The notes: generated from the sequence alone by a model not told the origin. 64,000 nucleotides of DNA from Pseudomonadota bacterium (GCA_021807675.1 JAKBCR010000002.1:22803-86802); one strand, 5' to 3'; shown: positions 1 to 10,759, numbered from the stretch's first letter. Translations and numbers: made by a program.

Positions 1-2
1 AG

Positions 3-146
3 CGGATCGAGCGCCGGCTCGCGGAGATCAGCGAGGCGCTGTCGAGCAAGCAGGCGGAGGCGGAGGAGCCGGTCGCTGGATATTGCGCGCGGCTGAATCG
101 GCTCGTCGGAGCCATGCTGACGGAGTCGCGGGCGGGGCGGGCGTAG
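3..146 (+). CDS. C-terminal fragment of an upstream protein of unknown function (truncated by window edge)
   Basis: Open frame 3 from window start: RIERRLAEISEALSSKQAEAEEPVAGYCARLNRLVGAMLTESRAGRA, stop TAG at 144-146. Confidence 0.35.
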   Translation, partial: RIERRLAEISEALSSKQAEAEEPVAGYCARLNRLVGAMLTESRAGRA

Positions 147-373
147 CACGGCCCTTTGGCTTTCCATTCGGCTACGTTCCTTGCACGTGCTGGCTGGGCC
201 GTGCACTGACCCTCCCTGGCGGCGGGGCCCCCGGGCCGCGTATTTCGCTGCGCTGTCCCTGCTCTGCGAAAGCCCATGCGCCGGCGCTCGCACGATTCTT
301 GCTCAGCTTGGGCTGGGTAGGTGTCCAGGAGCACGCTGCTGTGGGATGCTCGAGTCTTGCAGGAGAGATTGTC

Positions 374-766
374 GTGGAGGACTTGCCGCACGCGCAGGTG
401 CCGCTCAAGGTTCTGGTGGTGGACGATCAGGTGGATTCCGCCGACGCAGTGGCCTGTCTGCTGTCGATGATGGGTCACGAAGTCCACACGGCCTACGGAC
501 CCCACGAGGCCCTGGAGAAGTACCGGCAGGTGCGCCCCGAGGTCGTGTTCATGGATATCAGCATGCCGGAGCTGAGCGGCCTGGAGACTGCCGCGCGCAT
601 TCGCTCCATGCCGGAGGGCACCTCTACCACCATCATCGCTCTCACCGGTCTCGGTCACGAGGCCGACCGGCGCCGCTCGCGTGAGGCGAGCATCGATCAC
701 CACGTCGTCAAGCCCGCCTCGCCCGCCGTACTTCACAGGCTACTGAGCGGCATTCACCACGCCTGA
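374..766 (+). CDS. Stand-alone response regulator receiver (REC) domain protein
   Basis: VLVVDDQVDSADAVACLLSMMGHEV...VVFMDISMPELSGLE...IIALTG...HHVVKPASP: REC fold with DD, phospho-Asp and K motifs; likely GTG start at 374 inside longer ORF 83..766. Confidence 0.8.
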   Translation: MEDLPHAQVPLKVLVVDDQVDSADAVACLLSMMGHEVHTAYGPHEALEKYRQVRPEVVFMDISMPELSGLETAARIRSMPEGTSTTIIALTGLGHEADRRRSREASIDHHVVKPASPAVLHRLLSGIHHA

Positions 767-780
767 CCGCTGCGGCCGTC

Positions 781-894
781 CGCAAGCAAGTGATTAAAGC
801 GGCCCAGGGCCGCTCCCTGGGCCGCGAGATCGACCCCTGTACGTCGGCTGGCCGCGCACAAAGCGACGCCAGGCGACTTTGCGCCAATCGACTA
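781..894 (+). repeat. R2 structured intergenic repeat, copy A
   Basis: CGCAAGCAAGTGATTAAAGCGGCCCAGGGCCGCTCCCTGGGCCGCG...GCGCACAAAGCGACGCCAGGCGACTTTGCGCCAATCGACTA; two hairpins; similar copies near 22954, 29605, 39831. Confidence 0.8.
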
Positions 895-2952
895 GAGCAA
901 GGGGATCATCAACAGGGCGACGATGTTGATGATCTTGATCAGGGGATTGATGGCCGGGCCGGCGGTGTCCTTGTACGGGTCGCCGACTGTGTCACCGGTT
1001 ACGGCGGCTTTGTGTGCATCGGAGCCCTTGCCGCCGTAGTTGCCTTCCTCGATGTACTTCTTGGCGTTATCCCAGGCGCCACCGCCGGTGGTCATGGAGA
1101 CCGCGATGAAGAAGCCGGTCACGATGGTGCCGATGAGAAGACCGCCGAGTGCCTTGATGCCGGCGCCTGGGCCGAGCAGGTAGTTCATGACCACTACCAG
1201 CACGATGGGCACCACGATCGGCAACAGCGAGGGAATGATCATCTCGCCGATGGCGGCACGGGTCAGCAGGTCGACGGCCCGCGAGTAGTCGGGCTTGGCG
1301 GTTCCCTCCATGATGCCCTTGATCTCGCGGAACTGGCGCCGGACTTCGGTGACCACCGAGCCGGCGGCCCGTCCCACCGCCTCCATGGCGAGCGCGCCGA
1401 AGAGGTAGGGCACCATGCCACCGATGAAGAGCCCGATGATGACCGCCGGATCGGAGAGGGAGAAGGTCGTGAGCTTGCCGGCGGCCTCGAGGTTATGCGT
1501 GTAGTCGGCGAAGAGCACCAGCGCCGCAAGGGCCGCGGAGCCGATCGCATAGCCCTTGGTCACCGCTTTGGTCGTATTGCCGACCGCATCGAGCGGATCG
1601 GTGATGTCGCGCACCTGCTTGGGCAGGCCCGCCATCTCGGCGATGCCGCCGGCGTTGTCGGTAATCGGGCCATACGCGTCGAGCGCCACGATCATGCCGG
1701 TCATCGACAGCATGGCGGTGGCGGCGATCGCGATGCCGTAGAGGCCGGCGCCGCTCGCCTCACCCAGCCTGAACGAGCTCCAGATCGCCAGGCACACGGC
1801 GATGACGGGCAGCGCCGTCGCCTTCATGGAGACGCCGAGGCCTGCGATGATGTTCGTCGCATGGCCGGTCTGCGATGCGGCGGAGATCTTGCGGACCGGG
1901 CTGTATTCCGTGGCCGTGTAGTACTCCGTGATGACGATGAGCGCGCCAGTGAGCCCGAGGCCGATGAGCGAGCAGCCGAAGAGCGGGTTGCCCTGCGCGG
2001 GCATCAGCGCGTGCGTGATGAAGTAGAAGCCGATCGCCGAGACGATGGCGGCGACGACGACACCCTTGTAGAGCGCGTTCATGATCTTGCCGCCCTCGCG
2101 GGCCGAGACGAAGAACGTGCCGATGATGGAGGAGACGATCGACATCGCGCCGAGGGCGAGCGGGTAAATGGCCGCGTGCAAGCCGGCAGCACGGCCCTGC
2201 TTCCCGAAAATCAGACCGCCCAGCAGCATGGTGGCCACCACGGTGACGGCGTAGGTCTCGAACAGATCTGCTGCCATCCCGGCGCAATCGCCAACGTTGT
2301 CGCCAACGTTGTCGGCGATCACCGCGGGGTTGCGCGGGTCGTCCTCGGGGATACCCGCTTCCACCTTTCCCACGAGGTCGGCGCCGACATCCGCGCCCTT
2401 CGTGAAGATGCCGCCGCCGAGCCGCGCGAAGATCGAGATCAGCGAGCCGCCAAAGGCGAGGCCCACCAGCGCGTGCAGCGCCGGCTCGTCGCCGATGAAG
2501 TGGCGCAGAATGGCGAAGTAGCCTGAGACGCCGAGCAGGCCCAGCCCGACGACCAGCATGCCGGTGATTGCACCGCCGCGGAACGCCACGGAGAGGGCGG
2601 CGTTGAGACCTCGCGTAGCGGCTTCGGCCGTGCGCACGTTCGCGCGCACGGAGATGTTCATTCCGATGTAGCCGGTCGCGCCGGAGAGGAAGGCCCCGAT
2701 GGCAAATCCTCCAGCGGTGGGCCAGCCGAGGAAGAAGCCGAGGAGCAGGAAGAGCACGATGCCCACGATGAGGATCGTGGTGTACTGGCGATTGAGGTAC
2801 GCCTGCGCCCCGGCCTGGATGGCGGCGGCGATCTCCTGCATGCGGGCGTTGCCGGTGGGCAGGCGCAGGATGGCGGTCATGGACACGACGCCGTAGAGAA
2901 CGGCAAGTACACCGGCCGCGATCGCGGCCCACAGCCACGTGGTGGCATGCAT
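892..2952 (-). CDS. hppA: Membrane-bound proton-translocating pyrophosphatase
   Basis: 686 aa multi-TM protein with [19 protein letters not shown] and [10 protein letters not shown] motifs of H+-PPases. Confidence 0.95.
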   Translation of the reverse strand: MHATTWLWAAIAAGVLAVLYGVVSMTAILRLPTGNARMQEIAAAIQAGAQAYLNRQYTTILIVGIVLFLLLGFFLGWPTAGGFAIGAFLSGATGYIGMNISVRANVRTAEAATRGLNAALSVAFRGGAITGMLVVGLGLLGVSGYFAILRHFIGDEPALHALVGLAFGGSLISIFARLGGGIFTKGADVGADLVGKVEAGIPEDDPRNPAVIADNVGDNVGDCAGMAADLFETYAVTVVATMLLGGLIFGKQGRAAGLHAAIYPLALGAMSIVSSIIGTFFVSAREGGKIMNALYKGVVVAAIVSAIGFYFITHALMPAQGNPLFGCSLIGLGLTGALIVITEYYTATEYSPVRKISAASQTGHATNIIAGLGVSMKATALPVIAVCLAIWSSFRLGEASGAGLYGIAIAATAMLSMTGMIVALDAYGPITDNAGGIAEMAGLPKQVRDITDPLDAVGNTTKAVTKGYAIGSAALAALVLFADYTHNLEAAGKLTTFSLSDPAVIIGLFIGGMVPYLFGALAMEAVGRAAGSVVTEVRRQFREIKGIMEGTAKPDYSRAVDLLTRAAIGEMIIPSLLPIVVPIVLVVVMNYLLGPGAGIKALGGLLIGTIVTGFFIAVSMTTGGGAWDNAKKYIEEGNYGGKGSDAHKAAVTGDTVGDPYKDTAGPAINPLIKIINIVALLMIPLL

Positions 2953-3099
2953 CAGGCTATCTCCCCCGGAACGATGAATGGCTTACAAAAAAGGCCGCGA
3001 ACTATACCACGAGCCTCGAAAGCACCCAGCATGATGGCTGGCGATGCCGTGGTGGCCGGAGGGCGGGCGTGTAGAAAGCCCGGAGCACCGGCCGTGAGC

Positions 3100-4401
3100 T
3101 CAGGAAAGCTTGAATTCGGTCCGCAGCCGCTTGCGAACGGGTACTCCCTTGATGCGGACATAGTCGGGCAGGCCGTCGCGGTAGGGCGGATAGGCCTCGC
3201 CGGCGACCAGAGGCTCGAGATAGCGGCGGCACGCCTTCGTGATGCCAAAGCCATCCTCCGTAATGTACTCGCGGGGCACCTTCTTCTCGCGATTGGCCAC
3301 TTCCGCCAGAGGCACGTGGCCCACAGACCACTTGTACGGCTTGGACGCCCTGCGGACGATGACCGGCATGACGGCGTTCATTCCCTTGACGGCCAGCTCG
3401 ACCGCCGCCTTGCCCACGGCGTAGGCCTGCTCCACGTCCACTTTGGAGGCGATATGCCGGGCCGAGCGTTGCAGATAGTCGGCGACCGCCCAGTGGTACT
3501 TGTAGCCGTGTGCCTCGCGGATCATGTCAGCCACCACGGGGCCCACGCCGCCCAGCTGGGCATGACCGAAGGCGTCGCGGGTACCGGCTTCCGCCAGGAA
3601 CTTGCCGTCGGGATAGGCGGTGCCCTCCGAGACCACCACAACGCAATAGCCGACCGTGGTGACGCATTGCTTGACCTTTTCCAGGAATCGCTCGCGCTCG
3701 AAGGGGATCTCGGGGAACAGAATGACGTGTGGCGGCTCTCCCGCCAGCGTGGAACGGACACCGCGCGTGCGGCCCGCGAGCCCGGCGGCCGCTGCAATCC
3801 AACCGGCGTGCCGGCCCATCACCTCGAAGACGAACACCTTGGTCGAGGTCCGCGCCATGGAGGCGACATCGAGCGCCGCCTCGCGGGTGGATACCGCGAT
3901 GTACTTGGCCACGGAGCCGAACCCCGGGCAGCAGTCGGTAAGCGGCAGATCGTTGTCCACCGTTTTCGGCACGCCGACGCAGGTGATGGGGTAGCCCAGC
4001 GACTCGCCGATCTGCGAGACCTTCAGGGCAGTGTCCATGGAGTCATTGCCGCCGTTGTAAAAGAAATAGCCGATATCGTGGGCACGGAAGACCTCGATCA
4101 GCCGCTCGTACTCCGCGCGGTTCTGCTCGATGCCCTTCAGCTTGAACCGTGCAGAGCCGAAGGCTCCGGCCGGCGTGTGCTTGAGCCCGCGGATGACGGC
4201 GGGACTCTCGCGGCTGACGTCGATCAGGTCCTCCGTGAGTGCGCCGACAATGCCGTCACGGCCGGCGTAGACCTTGCCGATGTAGCGCGATTGCCGCATC
4301 GCGGTCTCGATGACGCCGCAGGCCGAGGCATTGATCACGGCGGAGACCCCGCCGGATTGTGCATAGAACGCGTTCCTTTTCTTGGGCGTCGCCTTTTTCA
4401 T
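3100..4401 (-). CDS. pfp: 6-phosphofructokinase, PPi-dependent type
   Basis: MKKATPKKRNAFYAQSGGVSAVINASA..., NGGNDSMDTA, PKTVDND, MGRHAGWIAA motifs; start inside longer ORF 3100..4635. Confidence 0.9.
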   Translation of the reverse strand: MKKATPKKRNAFYAQSGGVSAVINASACGVIETAMRQSRYIGKVYAGRDGIVGALTEDLIDVSRESPAVIRGLKHTPAGAFGSARFKLKGIEQNRAEYERLIEVFRAHDIGYFFYNGGNDSMDTALKVSQIGESLGYPITCVGVPKTVDNDLPLTDCCPGFGSVAKYIAVSTREAALDVASMARTSTKVFVFEVMGRHAGWIAAAAGLAGRTRGVRSTLAGEPPHVILFPEIPFERERFLEKVKQCVTTVGYCVVVVSEGTAYPDGKFLAEAGTRDAFGHAQLGGVGPVVADMIREAHGYKYHWAVADYLQRSARHIASKVDVEQAYAVGKAAVELAVKGMNAVMPVIVRRASKPYKWSVGHVPLAEVANREKKVPREYITEDGFGITKACRRYLEPLVAGEAYPPYRDGLPDYVRIKGVPVRKRLRTEFKLS

Positions 4402-4643
4402 AGCTTCGGGGGAATTCGTCGGTGAGGGGTGATTCCGAGGGAGCCGGCCGCGCGAGCGGCGCGCCCGCGAGAGGATACGCGGGCGGCTCTGAGCGCGGCA
4501 ATCGCGAAGCGGGGAGCGCCTGCGGGCCACCCGGCAAGCGACCGGCCGCCGGCAGGCATCGCCTGCGCCCAGGTGTTTGACCTCGTCCCCTGGCGCCGGT
4601 AACGTGAACGGCCTTTTCGCAGTTTCAGGTCTCAATCAGTCTC

Positions 4644-5303
4644 ATGCGCATCGTCCTTTTGGGGGCCCCGGGATCGGGGAAGGGCACGCAGTCTCAGCGC
4701 TTGGTCGAGCGTCACGGCATACCGCAGGTGTCCACGGGGGACCTGCTGCGCGCCGCCGTGGGCAAGGGCACACCGCTCGGGCTGAAGGCCAAGGAAGCCA
4801 TGGCGGCGGGCCGCCTGGTTGCCGACGAGATCGTGCTCGGCATGATCCGGGAGCGGCTTGCCGAGCCCGACACTCGAGGCGGCTTCATCCTGGATGGGTT
4901 CCCGCGCAATCTGGCGCAGGCTCGCGCCCTCGATCCACTGCTGCGCGAGATCGGTCAGCCGCTCGATGCCGTGGTGCAGATGGAGGTCGATTATGGCGAG
5001 CTGTCCCGCCGTATTGCCGGTCGCCGTACCTGCACCGATTGCGGGCGGGTGGCGAATCTCCTCACCTCGCCGCCAGACGAAGCGCAGAGCGAGACCTGTC
5101 CGAAGACCGGCAAGCCTCACCGCCTCTTCCAGCGCCCCGATGACAACGAGGCCACGGTGGCCGAGCGGCTGAAGGTCTACGATCAGCAGACCCGACCGCT
5201 GGTGGACTACTACCGCGAACAGGGCCTGCTGCGCACCATCGACGCCGAAGGCCCGGTGGCCGAGGTGGAGCAGCGCCTGGAAAGCGCCCTGCAGCGGGGC
5301 TAG
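4644..5303 (+). CDS. adk: Adenylate kinase
   Basis: MRIVLLGAPGSGKGTQSQRLVERHGIPQVSTGDLLRAAV...GGFILDGFPRN. Confidence 0.96.
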   Translation: MRIVLLGAPGSGKGTQSQRLVERHGIPQVSTGDLLRAAVGKGTPLGLKAKEAMAAGRLVADEIVLGMIRERLAEPDTRGGFILDGFPRNLAQARALDPLLREIGQPLDAVVQMEVDYGELSRRIAGRRTCTDCGRVANLLTSPPDEAQSETCPKTGKPHRLFQRPDDNEATVAERLKVYDQQTRPLVDYYREQGLLRTIDAEGPVAEVEQRLESALQRG

Positions 5304-6430
5304 ATCGCCCGCAGCAGCTTTTCCCCGATGACATCGCGCCGCCAACCGCGCAGCGCGGGGATCTCGTGGTCGCCCTCCGCCAGCCGCTCGAGGTCGCGCC
5401 GAGTGGCCAGTACTTCCGGGCCGATGCCCAGCTCCGTCGCCACGGCCTGATTCGCGGCGCCCAGCTTCTTGACGAGCGCGGTCTTCACCGGATCGGGCCG
5501 CTGCCGCATATCCACTGCCGGCGCGGGATCCGGAACCTGTGCCGATGCGATGCACGCGAGCAGCTCCTCGCCGCAGTGGCGCACCACGCCCGCCGGCAGC
5601 TCCGGGATCGACTGCAATGCCGCCCGCGAGCGCGGCACCCGCAGGATCAGCTCACGCAGGCCGGCATCATCGAGAATCCAGCCCCGCGGGCGGTTGCGCT
5701 CCATGGCGCGCAGCTCCCGCCACGCGGCCAATCCGCGCGCCAACCGCTCCCTGGCGGGGTCCAGGCTCCGCAGCCCCTTGACGCGGCGCCAGGCCTCTTC
5801 CGGATCCGTGGACAGACCGCGCGCGTCCGCGAGCCCCGCAAGCTCCTCGGTAAGCCAAGCGAGCCGGCCTAGCGTCTCGAGCTTCTCCTCGAGCGCGAGC
5901 TTCAGCGGTATCAGGTGCCGCACGTCGTCCACTGCGTACTCGATCTGCTCCGGCGACAGCGGCCGGCGCGACCAGTCGGTCCGTGTATGCGCTTTCGGCA
6001 GCTCGATGCCGAGCAGCCGGCGCACGAGCTCCGCGTATCCGACTTGCGCAGCGAATCCCGCGAGCGCGGCTGCGATCTGGGTGTCGAAAACCGGTCGCAC
6101 CAGTCCGATGGCGGGCAGGAGAACCTCGAGATCCTGACGCGATGCATGCATCACCTTGACGACTGTGGCCGCGGTAAGCGGACCCGCGAGCGCGCCGATG
6201 TCCGTGACCGCGATGGGGTCGACACAGACGGCCTCGTCGGCGGCCGATACCTGCAGCAGGCAGAGCTCCGCGCGATAGGTGCGCTCGCGCAGAAATTCAG
6301 TGTCGAGGCCGATGCTCGTCTGCGTCGCGAGGCGCGCGGCGAGATCGGTGACGGCGTCGGCAGTGTCGGCGATGGGTTGCAACGGGACGAAGGATGATCT
6401 GTAGAATCTCCGCCTATTATGCATGTGCAT
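5300..6430 (-). CDS. rnd: Ribonuclease D
   Basis: DTEFLRERTYRAELCLLQVSA...KVMHASRQDLEVLLPAIG...YAVDDVRHLIPLKLALEEKL (DEDD exonuclease + HRDC). Start ATG at 6430 or TTG at 6382. Confidence 0.9.
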   Translation of the reverse strand: MHMHNRRRFYRSSFVPLQPIADTADAVTDLAARLATQTSIGLDTEFLRERTYRAELCLLQVSAADEAVCVDPIAVTDIGALAGPLTAATVVKVMHASRQDLEVLLPAIGLVRPVFDTQIAAALAGFAAQVGYAELVRRLLGIELPKAHTRTDWSRRPLSPEQIEYAVDDVRHLIPLKLALEEKLETLGRLAWLTEELAGLADARGLSTDPEEAWRRVKGLRSLDPARERLARGLAAWRELRAMERNRPRGWILDDAGLRELILRVPRSRAALQSIPELPAGVVRHCGEELLACIASAQVPDPAPAVDMRQRPDPVKTALVKKLGAANQAVATELGIGPEVLATRRDLERLAEGDHEIPALRGWRRDVIGEKLLRAI

Positions 6431-7834
6431 ATCCTCGGCGTTTGCGGGACTTTCATGGGCGGCATCGCCGCCGTCGCGCGCGCCGCCGGCCACCGCGTGA
6501 CCGGGTCCGATGGCAACGTCTACCCGCCGATGAGCACGCAGCTCGAGGCGCTCGGGATAGAGCTCATCGAAGGCTATGACGCCGCACAGCTCGATCCTGC
6601 GCCGGACGTCGTCGTCGTCGGCAATGTCATGAGGCGCGGCCAATCCGTCGTCGAGGCGCTGCTGGACCGCGGGATTCCTTATGCATCGGGTCCGGAGTGG
6701 CTCGCGCGCGAGGTATTGCGGGACCGCTGGGTGCTCGCGGTGGCGGGTACACACGGCAAGACCACCACTTCGTCGGTTCTCGCCTGGATCCTCGAGCATG
6801 CCGGACTCGATCCCGGGTTCCTGATCGGCGGCGTGCCCGCAAACTTCGAGACGAGCGCCCGGCTCGGGGGGGCGTCCTTTTTCGTCATCGAGGCGGACGA
6901 GTACGACACGGCTTTCTTCGACAAGCGGGCGAAGTTCGTCCATTACCGCCCGCGCACGCTGATCCTGAACAACCTCGAGTACGACCACGCGGACATCTAT
7001 CCCGACGTCGCTGCGATCGAGCGCCAGTTCCATCATCTGGTGCGAACAGTCCCTGGGGGCGGCCGTATCCTCTGGAATGCGGGGGATGCGCATCTGAAGG
7101 AGACGCTCGCAATGGGATGCTGGACGCCGCTGGAGGGATTCGCCGGCCATCCCGTTGCGGAGGCGCACTGGACGGGACGTCCGACGGGTGGTGTCGAGGA
7201 TTTCTCCCGCTTCGATGTTCTCGAGCTTGGCCGCCCGCGGGGTACGGTGCAATGGGGACTCATCGGCGCGCACAACATGGAGAACGCGCTAGCGGCCATC
7301 GCGGCCGCGAGCCACGCCGGGGTGACCGTCGAGCGCTCGATCGAGGCTTTGCATTCGTTCGCGGGCGTTGCACGGCGCATGCAGCTTCGTGGCGAGATCA
7401 ATGGCGTGCGCGTGTACGATGACTTCGCCCATCATCCGACGGCGATTGCAACTACCCTCGACGGGCTGCGGCGGCGTGTCGGATCGGCGCGGATCATCGC
7501 CGTCCTGGAGCCCCGCTCCAATACCATGCGCATGGGCGTTCATCGCGACTCCCTCGCAGGCTCTCTGGCCGGGGCGGACGAAGTCTGGCTGTATACGCCC
7601 GCCGACCTGGGCTGGGACCCGGGCGGAGTGGTTGCCGGGCTTGGCGGACGAGGCCACGGACGCGGTGACGTCGCGGTGCTTGCGAGGGACCTCGCGCGGA
7701 CTCTACGGCCGGGGGACCACGTGCTCATCATGAGCAACGGCGGCTTTGGCGGCCTGCACGAGAAGCTGCTGTCGGAGCTCCGAGCGCATCACGAAATGTC
7801 TCTTGGCCAGGACGACGTGAATTCATTGCGCTGA
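6419..7834 (+). CDS. mpl: UDP-N-acetylmuramate:L-alanyl-gamma-D-glutamyl-meso-diaminopimelate ligase
   Basis: MHVHILGVCGTFMGGIAAVARAAGHRVTGSD...[20 protein letters not shown]...YDDFAHHPTAI. Confidence 0.95.
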   Translation: MHVHILGVCGTFMGGIAAVARAAGHRVTGSDGNVYPPMSTQLEALGIELIEGYDAAQLDPAPDVVVVGNVMRRGQSVVEALLDRGIPYASGPEWLAREVLRDRWVLAVAGTHGKTTTSSVLAWILEHAGLDPGFLIGGVPANFETSARLGGASFFVIEADEYDTAFFDKRAKFVHYRPRTLILNNLEYDHADIYPDVAAIERQFHHLVRTVPGGGRILWNAGDAHLKETLAMGCWTPLEGFAGHPVAEAHWTGRPTGGVEDFSRFDVLELGRPRGTVQWGLIGAHNMENALAAIAAASHAGVTVERSIEALHSFAGVARRMQLRGEINGVRVYDDFAHHPTAIATTLDGLRRRVGSARIIAVLEPRSNTMRMGVHRDSLAGSLAGADEVWLYTPADLGWDPGGVVAGLGGRGHGRGDVAVLARDLARTLRPGDHVLIMSNGGFGGLHEKLLSELRAHHEMSLGQDDVNSLR

Positions 7835-7911
7835 GCAATCCATGCGCCGCGCAAGCCCAGGGTGCCCATCCCTGGGCGCCTGGCCAAGAGGCATTTTGCG
7901 CTGCGGTCTCC

Positions 7912-8814
7912 TCACACGAGGAGCTGGGAAACGCGTAGCTTGCTCTGCTTTCGCCTGTAGAACCGGTAGAGGCCGACGCCCAACACCACCGTCCAGCCGA
8001 GCACCAGCCAGCCGGTGAAGCCGTCATGACGGCTGAGAAGGAAGGAGAGCGGGGAGGCGCGATTCGGTTCCGACAACCCGTGAACCACCAGCATCACCCA
8101 GACCCAGCCGGCATGAAGACCCATTCCGGCCGCGGTATTGCCGGTGATCGAGCGCACGATCGCGAGCACCACGCCGACCGCCGTCAGACACAGGAACGCA
8201 TCCGCGATTCCAAGCGGATGCGCCAGCGACTGCAGCTCGCCGGCGACCAGCGCCACGCCGCTCCAGGCGCTGATATGCGCGGCGGGAATGTGGAAGGCGC
8301 CGATGAAATGTGTCCAGGCGTAGACCACGGAGGTCAGCGCGATCGCGACCGCGGTGCCGGACTCCCGCTGAATGCCGGTGTACATCGCACCGCGCAGCGC
8401 GGTTTCTTCGATGAGCCCGACAGCGAGGCCGCTGGCGAGCCGCTTTGCGACCAGCGCGGCGACCGCGCCGGCGCCGTAGCCCGCGGCCTGCCGGAAATCG
8501 AGCAGCCCGAGGGCCACCATGGATGCCGCGACCACTGACATCGTGACGACGCCCAGCGCCAGGCCGATGCCGAGCTCACGGAGGTAAACGGCGCGCGGCG
8601 CACCGAAGCCGAGACTGCCGCGGTCTGCGAGCCGCAGCCGGCGCGCCACCAACAGGAAGCCGACGAGGAACCCCAGCATCGCGATCCGCTCACCGATGCG
8701 ATTGAAGGGGAAGTCGAAATACGGATGCAGCAGCAGCCACGCCGGGTAGGTGAACGCGGCCATCGCAGCCAGGCTGCCGGCGATCAACAGGAAGAACCAG
8801 GCGAAGGCGCGCAT
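7912..8814 (-). CDS. CPBP family intramembrane metalloprotease
   Basis: Multi-TM protein with VGLIEETALRGAMY (EExxxR) and THFIGAFHI motifs; start MRAFAWFFLLIAG at 8814. Confidence 0.8.
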   Translation of the reverse strand: MRAFAWFFLLIAGSLAAMAAFTYPAWLLLHPYFDFPFNRIGERIAMLGFLVGFLLVARRLRLADRGSLGFGAPRAVYLRELGIGLALGVVTMSVVAASMVALGLLDFRQAAGYGAGAVAALVAKRLASGLAVGLIEETALRGAMYTGIQRESGTAVAIALTSVVYAWTHFIGAFHIPAAHISAWSGVALVAGELQSLAHPLGIADAFLCLTAVGVVLAIVRSITGNTAAGMGLHAGWVWVMLVVHGLSEPNRASPLSFLLSRHDGFTGWLVLGWTVVLGVGLYRFYRRKQSKLRVSQLLV

Positions 8815-8982
8815 ACGATCGAATCCTCGGAAGGGGTGCGCAATGTACGGGGAAGCCGCCTTTGGGCGCAAATCCGTAATAAACCCCCCAAATCGGCGTG
8901 AACGCGCAACTTCTCGCTCTGGTTGCGTCCGCGAGAGCCCGCTGACAATTGCCACCAGTCACCACGCGAGCGGAGAGCCGTC

Positions 8983-9432
8983 ATGACGCAGACCAGGGCA
9001 AGACAGATCTTGCAGTCGCTCATCCAGGGGATGGACCCCGTCACCGGCGAGGAGTTGCCGCACGAGACCGTGCTCCAGCACGCCGACGTGCTGCGGGCGC
9101 TGCTTGCCGGTCTCAACGCGATCGAGCAGACGGCCGCCCGCGCACAGCGGCGGGCACAGCTGCCTGACAACGTCGGTCAGGCATGGACGGCCGAAGAGGA
9201 AGGCAGGCTCGTCGCCGCATTCAAGAGCGGTGATTCGCCGCTCGCCATAGCGCGCCAGCACGGACGAACGCTGCGCGCGATCGAAGCGCGTCTGGAAAAG
9301 CTTGGAATGATCACGGCGGAGCAACGTACGACGCGCGGTGGCTTCACCGGTGTTTCCGAAGCAGCGCCGCGGGCGCGCATCGCGCGCCGCGCTGCGTTGG
9401 GACGCAGGAGAGCTCAGCGCCGGTCGAGGTGA
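8983..9432 (+). CDS. Small hypothetical protein with C-terminal Myb/HTH-like motif
   Basis: MTQTRARQILQSLIQGMDPVTGEELPHE...AWTAEEEGRLVAAFKSGDSPLAIARQHGRTLRAIEARLEKLGMI, then a basic tail. Confidence 0.65.
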   Translation: MTQTRARQILQSLIQGMDPVTGEELPHETVLQHADVLRALLAGLNAIEQTAARAQRRAQLPDNVGQAWTAEEEGRLVAAFKSGDSPLAIARQHGRTLRAIEARLEKLGMITAEQRTTRGGFTGVSEAAPRARIARRAALGRRRAQRRSR

Positions 9433-9508
9433 GTCGACGACCCCATGTCAATCATGCGAGCTTCGCGGCAAGGAAGACCGTTCGCCGCTCTGGGCGAGCG
9501 AAGACGCG

Positions 9509-10396
9509 TCAGTGGCCCGGATCCGATGCGCCCGCCAGCATGGACCAGCGCGCGCGATACAGACGCATCCACAGCCGCAGGTCGCTCATGTCGAGCTTGC
9601 GGCTGGAGCGCCGCCGTCGAAGGGCTCGGTGCGCGAGATCGATCTCACGCTGCCTGAGCGCATGTTTGATGAAGCGGCGCATCCGAAAGCTGGCGAATAC
9701 GCTGTCCGGAGCGTTCGCGATGAAATCCTCGAATTCCTCGGAAGAGAGAACACACAGCAGATTGTGCACGCCATGGAATCCGAATGCCGATGGGCTGAGG
9801 TACAGGTCCTCGATGGCGAAGCGGGAGGCGGTCGGTCGGTCGGCGTACCGAATGTCGTGATGGCGCTCGAGAGCGTCCCTGTACTCCAACGCGATACATA
9901 CATCCTCCGCCTTATCCGACTCGATCCGCTCGTCGAGCAGTGCGGTAAGGAGGCGGCGGGAACGCAGGGTGAATCCTCCGGTGCAGCTGCAGCGCTCCTG
10001 ATTCTGAAGACGCTCCCAGATCGGGCCGATGTAGTCGAACCTCAGAAAGTCGTCGCTCCACATGGAGGGGTCGAGTACGAAGCCGTCCCATTGTATTACC
10101 AGGCAGTGCGAGGTCTTCACGTAGGGTGACAGCCCGCGCAGCATGAATTTGGAGTAATCCTGCACGGTGCGGATGGTTCCATCGGTGACGAGCCGCAGGC
10201 CGGGAGGGGGGGGCGACAGGCCGTGATGCGGACGCGTGATCAACACCGCCGCGCCGAAGTCGATCCACGCCATCGAGCGTGCGACCGCGTACAGAGCGAG
10301 CTTGGGATGCGCGGTATCGACACAGATCAACGTGACGTCGGGCAGGCTCAGCTTCCGTTCGATTACCGCATGGTCGGCCAACATCACTGGCTGCAT
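9509..10396 (-). CDS. DUF5672-like (glycosyltransferase-like) protein
   Basis: LPDVTLICVDTAHPKLALYAVARSM...LVIQWDGFVLDPSMWSDDFLRFDYIGPIW...IRYADRPTASRFAIEDLYLSPSAFGFHGVHN; likely start MQPVMLADHAVIERK. Confidence 0.65.
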   Translation of the reverse strand: MQPVMLADHAVIERKLSLPDVTLICVDTAHPKLALYAVARSMAWIDFGAAVLITRPHHGLSPPPPGLRLVTDGTIRTVQDYSKFMLRGLSPYVKTSHCLVIQWDGFVLDPSMWSDDFLRFDYIGPIWERLQNQERCSCTGGFTLRSRRLLTALLDERIESDKAEDVCIALEYRDALERHHDIRYADRPTASRFAIEDLYLSPSAFGFHGVHNLLCVLSSEEFEDFIANAPDSVFASFRMRRFIKHALRQREIDLAHRALRRRRSSRKLDMSDLRLWMRLYRARWSMLAGASDPGH

Positions 10397-10759
10397 CCGA
10401 CGCAGGCGCCTGAAGGTTGGAAGGATCGTGCTCACGCTCTTTGATCTTCCGCGAGTCGGGTTGATGTGTCGTCTCGATTTCGAGCGTGGGAAGCATCTCG
10501 GAGGAGATGCTCCTTCTGCCCCAAGACGCTTCAAAAGATTAGCAAGTCCAAGCCGCGATGCAAAGCCCGCGGGCGCCGGGGCGCGTCTCCAACCGCCGGC
10601 GGCGTCCGCCGCGAAGCGGGATTCGCCTCGGCCGGCGCTCCGGGCGCCTCGAGGCGGCGCCTGGTCGGGAACAACGGCGAGCGCCTCACCGGCCAGCCCG
10701 GCAGGAGTTCCCGAGTGCCGCCATGGCTTTCGTGCGCGTGGGCGGCACTTCCGGGCATA

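Noticed and set aside
790-2526. 578-aa plus-strand ORF opposite hppA
   Set aside because: Antisense shadow ORF in GC-rich DNA; low-complexity H/D/R/G-rich sequence with no fold signature, while the opposite strand is a clear H+-PPase.
9645-9899. Frameshift or overlapping gene inside the DUF5672-like ORF
   Set aside because: The frame 9509-10396 is continuous and codes a coherent protein; the overlapping ORFs are shadow frames.
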